From NCBI GenBank assembly GCA_030616165.1, contig JAUWXV010000137.1:1-9788 (forward strand): DNA of 9,788 bases, in the 5' to 3' direction. Below are positions 1-6,439 of the stretch, piece by piece; position 1 is the stretch's first letter, and the number at the start of each line of letters is the position of its first letter. The translations under genes and the position numbers were made by a program. The stretch comes from a bacterium (GTDB lineage: Bacteria; SM23-31; JAUVVT01). Below the pieces are notes generated by a model, which saw only the letters and a program-made list of their open reading frames with translations, was not told where the DNA came from and searched no databases.

Positions 1-4
1 ATTA

Positions 5-10
5 TACAAT
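5..10 (+). promoter_or_regulatory. Candidate -10 element upstream of the pilin gene
   Basis: TACAAT matches the sigma-70 -10 consensus at five of six positions. It would start a transcript near base 17 with a leader of roughly 58 bases before the pilin start. Any matching -35 box lies outside the window, and such AT-rich hexamers occur by chance in this DNA, so the call is weak. Bases 11-63 hold no ORF and no convincing hairpin. Confidence 0.2.
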
Positions 11-63
11 AGACAATTGGAGATATTTAACTTTTATCAACATTTTGTCTAAATTAAAAAAAT

Positions 64-69
64 AGGAGG
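64..69 (+). promoter_or_regulatory. Strong ribosome binding site of the pilin gene
   Basis: AGGAGG, a perfect Shine-Dalgarno core, ends five bases before the ATG at 75. It is the best site in the window, as expected for an abundant structural subunit, and it fixes the start that gives a leader of only Met-Gly. Confidence 0.85.
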
Positions 70-74
70 GCATT

Positions 75-476
75 ATGGGACAACAGCAACTTTTATTAAT
101 TGTCTTAGGAGTAATTATTGTTGGTATAGCGGTAGCAGTTGGTATTTCAATGTTAGGTTCACAAGCAGCCCAAGCCAACTTTGACGCAGTGGTAGCGGAT
201 GTGCAAAGAATATCTGCTGATTCTCAGGGTTGGTACAGAAAGCCAACCTCTTTAGGTGGGGGAGGAAGATCTTTCGCAGATATTACTTTATCCTCAATTG
301 GAGCCCCGAGTGCTAATGTTAATGGTTCCTATTCAATAACTGGTACACCATCTGTGAACACCTTTACTGTACAAGGTCTTGGTGTTGAAGATGGCGATGA
401 TGACGGCACTAATGTAACTGTTTCTTTAGCGGTTTATGCTGATTCGGTAGGTACGTTAACTGTAAACAGCAGATAA
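75..476 (+). CDS. Type IV pilin-like protein, probable major pilin subunit
   Basis: A 133-residue protein with a pilin-like layout: a two-residue leader (Met-Gly), a hydrophobic helix at residues about 6-28, an amphipathic continuation (about 29-55) and a small Ser/Thr/Gly-rich C-terminal domain with alternating beta-like stretches. Prepilin peptidase would be expected to cut after Gly2, leaving a mature protein starting Gln-Gln-Gln. The Glu normally found at mature position 5 is absent (Leu). There is no cysteine, so no disulfide-bounded D-region. Residues 106-111 (DGDDDG) fit the DxDxDG pattern of calcium-binding loops. Seen: helix, leader, very strong RBS, own terminator and place at the head of a pilus operon. 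Inferred: major pilin. It could instead be a pseudopilin, but size, expression signals and position favour the main subunit. The C-terminal domain is not one I recognise. Confidence 0.75.
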   Translation: MGQQQLLLIVLGVIIVGIAVAVGISMLGSQAAQANFDAVVADVQRISADSQGWYRKPTSLGGGGRSFADITLSSIGAPSANVNGSYSITGTPSVNTFTVQGLGVEDGDDDGTNVTVSLAVYADSVGTLTVNSR

Positions 477-489
477 GTAGTTAATTTGT

Positions 490-522
490 AAGAGGGATAG
501 AGAGGTTTCTATCCCTCTTTTT
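490..522 (+). terminator. Intrinsic terminator between the pilin and the assembly genes
   Basis: AAGAGGGATAG (490-500) pairs perfectly with CTATCCCTCTT (509-519), with one more A-T pair (501/508) closing a six-base loop. Five T's (518-522) overlap the stem base and follow it. This is a textbook Rho-independent terminator, 14 bases after the pilin stop codon. The next gene starts only 18 bases after the T-run, so downstream expression probably depends on read-through. Confidence 0.88.
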
Positions 523-540
523 AATTTCGTCGGTGAGATT

Positions 541-1884
541 ATGGCAGATTTTAGATATACGACTGTGAGTTTAGAAAATAAAACGGTTCGGGGTATAATA
601 TCTGATAAAAGTTTAAAGAATGCCAAAAGAATTATAGACGGAATCTGCAGAAGGAATAATTTAAGACTTCTCAAAATTGAAAAAAAAGTTACATATCTGT
701 ATTCAGTTCAGAAACGAAATGAGAAACCTTCAAAAGGAGAACAAAAAGCATATTCTAAAGATGAAATAACCAGTGCTCTTCAAAAGATGGGGTTTAGAGT
801 TCTTAAAGTACAAAAGAAATTGTTTGATTTCCGCTTTCCACCTCCATCTAAAGATATTGTGATGTTCATTAGAATTACCGCTGATTTGCTCAAAGAAAAA
901 CTCTCTTATAATGAAATTCTGACGCTATTGTTGAGCGATATGGAGAATAAAACATTAAAAGAGACAATCAGAGAAATAAATCAAGATTTAAAGGATGGTA
1001 AAGAAGGTAGAGAGGTATTTGGGAAACAACAAGGTGTTTTAGGTAAGTTTCCCTCTTACATGTTGGGTGTGGCTTCTACTAGCGGCGATATGGCAACTAT
1101 CTATGAAAGCACTGCAAAATTTTTAGAAAGAAATGAAGAATTTAAAAAAAATCTCAGGCAAGCTCTTGTAATGCCGGTCGTCATACTGTTTTTTCTTTTC
1201 CTGGCAATTATGTTTTATGTTGCTTATATTTTCCCTAAAACAGCCGAGATGTTTCTCAAGTTCAACATTCCACTTCCCCCTTTAACGAGTGCTACGTTAG
1301 GATTAAGCGAATTTCTAAAGAATAATATTATCTGGATTTTACTTGGTGTAGGTGTGATAATTTGGTTTGTGATTAAATTTGTTAAGTCTCAAAAAGGAAG
1401 ACTTCTTATAGATAAATCTATGCATAAAATTCCAGTCGTAGGACCACTTATGCATAAGACGAGCATTGAAATATTTTCAAGGGTTTTTTATGCACTTTAT
1501 TCTGGTTCGGGAGAGAATATTACTGTGTTGAAAATAGCAGCAGAAGCATGCAGAAATACTTACATGGAAAAACGAATTAAAGAGATAGCAATCCCTATGA
1601 TGATAAAAGAAGGGAAAGGATTGGTAGAATCATTAGAAAAGACGGGAGTTTTTACGAAAAATGCTTTATCCAGATTTCGGTCAGGAGCTGAATCTGGTAC
1701 ACTTAAAATAGCCGCATACCAATTATCTAATTATTATGAAAAAGAAACAACATATAAATTAAAAAATATTATAGATTTAATAAATATCTCAATTTCTATG
1801 TTCATTATGGTAGTTATGATACTTTTAACTCTTATTTCATCAGAAACAGCATTAATTAAACCCGAAAGTCCTCTATCACGTTAA
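541..1884 (+). CDS. pilC: Type IV pilus inner-membrane platform protein, PilC/GspF family
   Basis: A 447-residue polytopic membrane protein, of usual PilC/GspF size. It forms the platform on which the assembly and retraction ATPases act. Two T2SSF repeats are visible at about 105-230 and 308-430, each with the family signature near its middle (STSGDM at 179-184; GAESGTL at 382-388). Membrane segments lie at about 209-231 (followed by the typical FPKTAEMF), 261-281 and 412-433. The N-terminal cytoplasmic part opens with the family's F-x-Y start, but its second half appears doubled: residues about 22-50 and 72-93 both end in similar strands (LRLLKIEKK and FRVLKVQKK). The start is supported by GGTGAG at 532-537. 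The T4P name is preferred over T2SS gspF because PilT- and PilM-type genes lie in the same cluster. Confidence 0.92.
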   Translation: MADFRYTTVSLENKTVRGIISDKSLKNAKRIIDGICRRNNLRLLKIEKKVTYLYSVQKRNEKPSKGEQKAYSKDEITSALQKMGFRVLKVQKKLFDFRFPPPSKDIVMFIRITADLLKEKLSYNEILTLLLSDMENKTLKETIREINQDLKDGKEGREVFGKQQGVLGKFPSYMLGVASTSGDMATIYESTAKFLERNEEFKKNLRQALVMPVVILFFLFLAIMFYVAYIFPKTAEMFLKFNIPLPPLTSATLGLSEFLKNNIIWILLGVGVIIWFVIKFVKSQKGRLLIDKSMHKIPVVGPLMHKTSIEIFSRVFYALYSGSGENITVLKIAAEACRNTYMEKRIKEIAIPMMIKEGKGLVESLEKTGVFTKNALSRFRSGAESGTLKIAAYQLSNYYEKETTYKLKNIIDLINISISMFIMVVMILLTLISSETALIKPESPLSR

Positions 1885-1886
1885 AA

Positions 1887-1890
1887 AGGA
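1887..1890 (+). promoter_or_regulatory. Ribosome binding site that supports the TTG start of pilB
   Basis: AGGA lies nine bases before the TTG at 1900. The GTG at 1893 is followed directly by a stop, and the first in-frame ATG comes at codon 85, inside the N-terminal domain. The TTG is therefore the reasonable start. Confidence 0.6.
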
Positions 1891-1899
1891 TAGTGTAAA

Positions 1900-3681
1900 T
1901 TGGCTGCAAAGATTAAAACACTTATTGGTGAAAACCTTGTAAAAAAAGGGGTGGTGGATAACGAGACTTTAATTAAAGCTCTTGAAGTTCAAAACAGAGA
2001 ACCTATATCTGCTCGTAGAAAAGTAGGAGATATACTTATAGATGAGTTTGGCGTTGACAGACATAGAATTTATAAAGAAATTGCCAAAATTTATGGATTC
2101 AAAGAGATAGTTTTGGATGGATATCAACTGGAAAAAGAACAAACAGAATTTATGAAATCAATAATTGAAAAGATTGATAGAAAAGATAGAGAGTATATTA
2201 TAAAAAAAAGGATGCTCCCCTTTAAAATTAGCGATAAGAAGAAGGATGTTTTAATTGTTCTTGCAGCTGACCCTACCGATAAACATATTCCGGATGTGGT
2301 TATTCATTTTGGTTTTAATAAATACGAAATTGCTTATGCGCGTATGGAATGTATCGATGATTTGATTGGTAAAATTGCTCCGCTTAAAAATGAGTTTCTC
2401 CAGATTCTTGAAGAAATGACAGGTGAAGTAGAAACGCCATCTGAAGAAGAAGAAGGAATTGATGAAGATGCATTAGATGCAGAAATTCATCAAAGCAAGT
2501 TAACAAGTTTGGTTGAAGCAAGTTTAATTGAAGCTGTTCGTCAGAAAGCCAGTGATGTTCATATTATTCCGCAAGAAGGAAATAAGGTTGACTTTAATTT
2601 CAGAGTCGATGGAAGGTTAAAAGTATGGCATACTCAGGAGAAGACCAAACCAGAAGCAATGTCCGCAGTATTTAAAGACAGAACTAAAAATGTAGATAGA
2701 TTTGAACGTGAATCCGCACAGGATGGATTTATTCAGAGAAAAGTTGATGATTATATCATAAGATATCGGGTATCTATTTTACCAATGGTAGGAGCTGAAT
2801 TCGAGAGAAAATTGGAATCGATAGTAGTACGTGTCCTGGATGATAGAAAAGTAATTACAGATTTAGAAAAGCTGGGTTTACAAAAAAAGGCAAAAGAAGA
2901 TTTTGTTAAGGCTGTATCAAAACCACAGGGAATCGTAATTTTAACCGGTCCTACAGGAAGTGGTAAAAGTACTACACTTATAGCAGCATTGCATTATGTT
3001 ATTGATCCTTCATTGTGCGTTTTAACTGTTGAAGATCCTGTAGAATATTTGATTAGAGGTGCACGGCAGCTTAAAATTGGTCCCAAAATGGATTTTGATC
3101 AGGCATTGAGGTCAATATTAAGACATGACCCTGATATCGTGATGCTTGGAGAGATGAGAGATGCTAAAACAGCCGACATTGCTATAAAGCTTGCCAATAC
3201 AGGACACTTAACTTTTTCTACTTTACATACAAATGATGCTCCAAGTGCTATTTCCAGGTTGTTTAAAATGGGTGTTGAACCGTTTCTAATTGCTAATGCT
3301 ATAAATATAGTTGTTGCACAGAGATTAATAAGGACCCTTTGTCCTAAATGTAAAAAAGAAATCAAAAATATTAATAAAAATATTCCAATAGCAATTGGAT
3401 TCACAGAAGAAGAAATTGATAATACAACATTTTATGAACTTGTAGGTTGCGATGAATGCAATAGAGGATATAAGGGTAGAGCGGCAATTCATGAAGCGCT
3501 TCTTTTTACAAAAGAAATTAAAAAAATAATTTTTGATGCAAGAGAAAATATTAATGAAGAGGCGATTCGTCAACAGGGTTTAAAACATGGAATGTTAACA
3601 CTAAGAATGTCGGGAAGGGAAAGAATTAAACAGGGTATTACAACATGTGAAGAAGTTGCCTTTGCGACTGCAGAGGATTAA
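1900..3681 (+). CDS. pilB: Type IV pilus assembly ATPase, PilB/GspE family
   Basis: A 593-residue hexameric motor ATPase expected to power pilin polymerisation from the cytoplasmic face. An N-terminal MshEN/T2SSE_N-like domain (about 5-160) contains two helical half-motifs (7-31 and 40-66). A very acidic linker (about 171-195, with EEEE at 182-185) leads to the N2 domain (about 200-325), beginning with the typical ASDVHI. The C-terminal ATPase core has Walker A GPTGSGKST (350-358), Asp box VEDPVEY (377-383), Walker B with HDPDIVMLGEMRD (409-421, Glu418 the likely catalytic base) and His box TGHLTFSTLHT (434-444). The zinc-binding tetracysteine CPKC (481-484) and CDEC (517-520), typical of assembly rather than retraction ATPases, is intact. 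All catalytic motifs look functional. The start codon is TTG, 15 bases after pilC. Confidence 0.95.
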   Translation: MAAKIKTLIGENLVKKGVVDNETLIKALEVQNREPISARRKVGDILIDEFGVDRHRIYKEIAKIYGFKEIVLDGYQLEKEQTEFMKSIIEKIDRKDREYIIKKRMLPFKISDKKKDVLIVLAADPTDKHIPDVVIHFGFNKYEIAYARMECIDDLIGKIAPLKNEFLQILEEMTGEVETPSEEEEGIDEDALDAEIHQSKLTSLVEASLIEAVRQKASDVHIIPQEGNKVDFNFRVDGRLKVWHTQEKTKPEAMSAVFKDRTKNVDRFERESAQDGFIQRKVDDYIIRYRVSILPMVGAEFERKLESIVVRVLDDRKVITDLEKLGLQKKAKEDFVKAVSKPQGIVILTGPTGSGKSTTLIAALHYVIDPSLCVLTVEDPVEYLIRGARQLKIGPKMDFDQALRSILRHDPDIVMLGEMRDAKTADIAIKLANTGHLTFSTLHTNDAPSAISRLFKMGVEPFLIANAINIVVAQRLIRTLCPKCKKEIKNINKNIPIAIGFTEEEIDNTTFYELVGCDECNRGYKGRAAIHEALLFTKEIKKIIFDARENINEEAIRQQGLKHGMLTLRMSGRERIKQGITTCEEVAFATAED

Positions 3682-3696
3682 AGCAAAAAGAAGTAA

Positions 3697-4173
3697 ATGG
3701 TTGAAAATCCCGAAAATTTAATAGTAAACAAAAAAATAAAATTGTTGGATGGACTTTCAATTGAAGAGAAAATGGAGTTCTTATCATTTGGGTCTGTCAG
3801 GGAATATTATCTGCACGATAAAATTATTATTGAAAACCAGGATGATATGAACATATATCTGGTAATGGATGGCGAAGTTTCTGTATGGCGAAAGAATATT
3901 CCAATTTTCGAATTAAAAAAAGGAGACGTATTTAACGAGACAAAAATATTTTCACCAAAGCCAAATTCTATCACTGTAGTGGCAGAAAAACAAACGACAA
4001 TAATGAAAATTGGACGGAAGGAAGTTTTGAATTATTTTAGTTTGAAACCAGAACGGCTATTTAAAATTTTTGTTTTAAATATCGTTTCAATATTATCAAA
4101 AAAACTTGAAAATTACGAAGAAAAATTGGTGAGTCATTATTATCAAGCTATCTCATTATTAAAAGGTGAATAG
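3697..4173 (+). CDS. CRP-like cyclic-nucleotide-binding-fold protein without DNA-binding domain
   Basis: A 158-residue soluble protein. Residues about 15-120 follow the cyclic-nucleotide-binding beta-barrel pattern: a leading helix, strands, YLVMDGEVSVW (54-64), then LKKGDVFNET (73-82) and SITVVA (92-97). No helix-turn-helix follows; the tail (about 120-158) is a single helical stretch. In true cAMP/cGMP binders the phosphate-binding cassette reads G-E-x(n)-R-[AST]-A. Here the Gly is Asn80, the Glu is kept (Glu81), and Asn occupies the place of the key Arg, so classical nucleotide binding is doubtful. It sits 15 bases after pilB and three bases before the first minor pilin, so it is surely co-transcribed. 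Inferred role: a signal-sensing or scaffolding partner of the pilus motor. I know no established T4P component of this type. Confidence 0.75.
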   Translation: MVENPENLIVNKKIKLLDGLSIEEKMEFLSFGSVREYYLHDKIIIENQDDMNIYLVMDGEVSVWRKNIPIFELKKGDVFNETKIFSPKPNSITVVAEKQTTIMKIGRKEVLNYFSLKPERLFKIFVLNIVSILSKKLENYEEKLVSHYYQAISLLKGE

Positions 4174-4176
4174 ATA

Positions 4177-4665
4177 ATGAATCTGGGAGAAACATTATTG
4201 GTTTTGGGTGCGCTGGTAATATTTTCAATGGCAGCACTTTACTTAAATGATTCAAAGTTTGATAATGACATGACACTTATGGAAACCGAATTTAGAACAA
4301 CAGCTATTGGTATTGCTCAATCTTTTATTGAAGAGGCACAGTCTTTGAAATTTGATGAGATTTTAGACGATAGTACTTATACGGCAGGATTGCCTGATAA
4401 TTTTACAGATATTGCTTCGTTAGGTCCTGATGCTGGTGAATCTTATCTAAATTTTGATGATGTGGATGACTTCAATGGCTATTCAGCAAATATAAATACG
4501 CCCAGAGCAAATTATGATGTGGATATAATTGTTAGTTATGCTGATTCAGTAAATGTTAATCCTGGGTACTTAAATAAATCTTTTTTAAAGATTATGGCTG
4601 TGAAGATAACGAGTATTTTCTTCAGTGATAGTATAAAGTTAGATTATTTATATAGCTATCGTTAG
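4177..4665 (+). CDS. Minor pilin-like protein, PilV/GspI-like
   Basis: A 162-residue pilin-like protein with a short leader ending in Gly4, a hydrophobic helix (about 5-23) and a C-terminal domain rich in Asp, Tyr and Phe. The N-terminus after Gly4 begins Glu-Thr-Leu-Leu; the usual Glu5 is absent and a Glu stands at position +1 instead. The stretch DDFNGYS (97-103) followed by alternating strands and ending in LDYLYSYR resembles the C-terminal part of PilV/GspI-type minor pilins. There is no cysteine. AAAAGGTGA at 4161-4169 is a good ribosome binding site, and only three bases separate the start from the preceding stop. Expected role: part of the minor-pilin complex that starts pilus assembly. 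The PilV-like label rests on size, place and general pattern, not a strong signature. Confidence 0.65.
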   Translation: MNLGETLLVLGALVIFSMAALYLNDSKFDNDMTLMETEFRTTAIGIAQSFIEEAQSLKFDEILDDSTYTAGLPDNFTDIASLGPDAGESYLNFDDVDDFNGYSANINTPRANYDVDIIVSYADSVNVNPGYLNKSFLKIMAVKITSIFFSDSIKLDYLYSYR

Positions 4666-4677
4666 GGGATATTACTG

Positions 4678-5235
4678 ATGAATGTATATCTTGATATAGT
4701 TTTTTCGATAATTATAGGGTCTATGCTTCTATTGATGATACTTGCATATAATTTTGATATGATTGAGACAAGTAGTATAAATAATATGTATTTTACAACT
4801 CAAAAAAATGGTTTTGACCTTCAAGAAATATTAAGGTATGATTTTAGAAAAATTGGTTTGGGAGTTCCGGATACTTCCGCTGTATTGTCGATTGCTGATT
4901 CAACTCAAATAAAATTTAAAACCGATCTTGATTTAGATGGCAGCATAAATGAAATACATTATTATCTTGGAGATTCGAGTTCAGCAGATTTCACCGAAAA
5001 TCCCAACGATAGACTTCTATATCGTAAAGTCGATAGTAATCCACCAGAAACATATCCAATTGGTTTAATAAATTTTAATTTTACCTATTATGATGAAAAT
5101 GGAGGTTCTACAATTATTTTAGATGATATAGAACAGTTAGAGTATAATTATTATTTAGAAAGCACCTTTGGATATAATGGAGAATACCCGGGAATGTTTA
5201 TCAGAGGGAGAATAAACCTAAAAAATATAGATTAA
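4678..5235 (+). CDS. Minor pilin-like protein, PilW/GspJ-like
   Basis: A 185-residue protein with one N-terminal membrane helix (about 6-24) and a beta-rich extracytoplasmic domain. FRKIGLG (56-62) corresponds to the 'D-x-R-x-A-G' region after the helix in PilW proteins. The DLDLDG stretch (83-88) followed by INEIHYYL and then LLYRKV is the familiar PilW pattern of an Asp-rich turn, a Tyr strand and an 'L-x-R' strand. No glycine precedes the hydrophobic helix, so no prepilin peptidase site is visible, and no alternative start would add one because an in-frame TAG lies 15 bases upstream. AGGGG at 4664-4668 is a likely ribosome binding site. There are no cysteines. It probably joins its neighbours in the pilus-priming or tip complex. 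Confidence 0.65.
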   Translation: MNVYLDIVFSIIIGSMLLLMILAYNFDMIETSSINNMYFTTQKNGFDLQEILRYDFRKIGLGVPDTSAVLSIADSTQIKFKTDLDLDGSINEIHYYLGDSSSADFTENPNDRLLYRKVDSNPPETYPIGLINFNFTYYDENGGSTIILDDIEQLEYNYYLESTFGYNGEYPGMFIRGRINLKNID

Positions 5236-5236
5236 T

Positions 5237-6331
5237 ATGGGTAAATCAGTTTTAATTGTTTTAATGGGATTTCTTATTATTTTTAATATTATTGCAATTA
5301 ATATGAACAAAACAGGTACAGAGGCTGAGGTTACTCTTTATGACTCTTACAGTAGCGTGATGGCAAAGGATATTGCTGAAAGCGGTGTAAATGCTATATT
5401 ATCAAAATTAGTATATAACTCGTACTGGCGTGGAGAAAAGTCGAGCATTGCACTTGCTGGTGGGAGTTTTACTGCTGGAGCCGTAAGTGATACTTCTTTG
5501 GGTCCATTCGGTATAAAAGTGTATTCATACAGCAATTTCAATAGTATTTTAGATACTGTTTTTGTATATTTGACAATCGAGTTATCCTTCCCTATTGGAG
5601 TGCGTGCCGGTGTAACAGCAAACTCAGATATATCAACAAGTGGTGGTTTAACAATAGACGGAAGAAATCACGATGAGAATGGAAATGTAATTGACACAAC
5701 AGGAACTTATGGAATATCCACCACATCTACTTTTATTCCACTACCGAACTGTTATGTGGGAGGTACCGTCAATAGTAATGATTATACACCATTGAGACCG
5801 GGTCATCCAAAATACGATCCAATCGTTGTTGAAGAAGGAGTCACATGGGAAGGCGGGTTTCCTGACACACCTGATAAAGTAATGGGAGGTGAAGCTGCCG
5901 GCTACCCGGAAGGGACATTGAAAAGTATAGCTCAAAGTGGATTTAATGGCAGTCAATATGTCACTTATCCCCCATCTGAACCGTCATATCCGCTTAGTGG
6001 CGTGACGTATATAGAATTGACCGTGGGTGAATATAACCCTCCAGATTTTACTAATAGTAGTGGAATATTGGTGATTCACAATTCGAGTTCGACTGCTGCA
6101 ATAAAAAATTTAAATACTGGTACTTTTAAGGGATTAATTATTGCTGATGATATTGATAAAATTAAGTGCGAGGTAATTGGCGCCGTGGTTGGTTTAACAA
6201 CAACACCCTCGGGCAATCTTATCGGAAATGGAGACGGGATTATAAAATACAGCTCAACACTTGTTAGCCAGACTACAACTGGTTTACCTGGTGTAAAATG
6301 TGATTTAAACATAGTAAAATGGATTTATTAG
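5237..6331 (+). CDS. PilX-like minor pilin with large C-terminal domain
   Basis: A 364-residue protein starting Met-Gly, then a hydrophobic helix (about 4-23) and an amphipathic region (about 30-60, with AKDIAESGVNAILSKL resembling the 'A-E-S-G' helix of PilX/GspK proteins). A large extracellular region follows. The segment around ISTSGGLTIDGRNHDENG and the C-terminal stretch 256-345 (GVLVI-like strand, KGLIIADDI, EVIGAVVGL, GDGIIKYSS) match a repeat-strand domain often found at the end of pilus-assembly PilX-type proteins. Three cysteines occur (172, 311, 355). The start overlaps nothing but lies one base after the previous stop and has no nearby Shine-Dalgarno, which suggests translational coupling. 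Likely role: the biggest member of the minor-pilin complex, possibly exposed at the pilus tip and contacting surfaces. The adhesive role is inference only. Confidence 0.68.
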   Translation: MGKSVLIVLMGFLIIFNIIAINMNKTGTEAEVTLYDSYSSVMAKDIAESGVNAILSKLVYNSYWRGEKSSIALAGGSFTAGAVSDTSLGPFGIKVYSYSNFNSILDTVFVYLTIELSFPIGVRAGVTANSDISTSGGLTIDGRNHDENGNVIDTTGTYGISTTSTFIPLPNCYVGGTVNSNDYTPLRPGHPKYDPIVVEEGVTWEGGFPDTPDKVMGGEAAGYPEGTLKSIAQSGFNGSQYVTYPPSEPSYPLSGVTYIELTVGEYNPPDFTNSSGILVIHNSSSTAAIKNLNTGTFKGLIIADDIDKIKCEVIGAVVGLTTTPSGNLIGNGDGIIKYSSTLVSQTTTGLPGVKCDLNIVKWIY

Positions 6332-6390
6332 TATAATGTATTTAATTATAGATACCACAAACTTTATTATCAGGGTTCATATAATTTAAT

Positions 6391-6420
6391 TTGATAAATT
6401 AATAAAACAAAAACTAATAA
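6391..6420 (+). promoter_or_regulatory. Candidate promoter before the pilT-like gene
   Basis: The gap 6332-6439 is 108 bases, while the genes on both sides are packed within 1-15 bases. TTGATA (6391-6396, five of six to the -35 consensus) lies 18 bases before TAATAA (6415-6420, weak -10). A TATAAT hexamer also occurs at 6332-6337, right after the pilX-like stop, but without a good -35. One of them may start a second transcription unit; neither is strong. Confidence 0.27.
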
Positions 6421-6439
6421 ATATTTTTGTAACATATCT

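Noticed and set aside
594-599. TATAAT hexamer inside the start of pilC, a possible internal promoter
   Set aside because: No convincing -35 box (TTAGAA, three of six) and no extended -10. It would produce a transcript that lacks the pilC start. Likely chance in AT-rich DNA.
456-674. Reverse-strand reading frames across the window, for example this one and 3099-3404, 8162-8476
   Set aside because: They lie opposite well-supported pilus genes, show no recognisable domains, and their composition is what antisense AT-rich coding DNA gives.
4663-4680. The PilV-like and PilW-like genes are in the same frame, separated by one TAG and four codons, so a read-through fusion is conceivable
   Set aside because: The PilW-like gene has its own ATG, ribosome binding site and N-terminal membrane helix, so two separate proteins are the simple explanation.
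6382-6401. Inverted repeat TAATTTA/TAAATTA in the gap before pilT
   Set aside because: A seven-base stem made only of A-T pairs, with no T-run behind it. Too weak for a terminator and expected by chance here.
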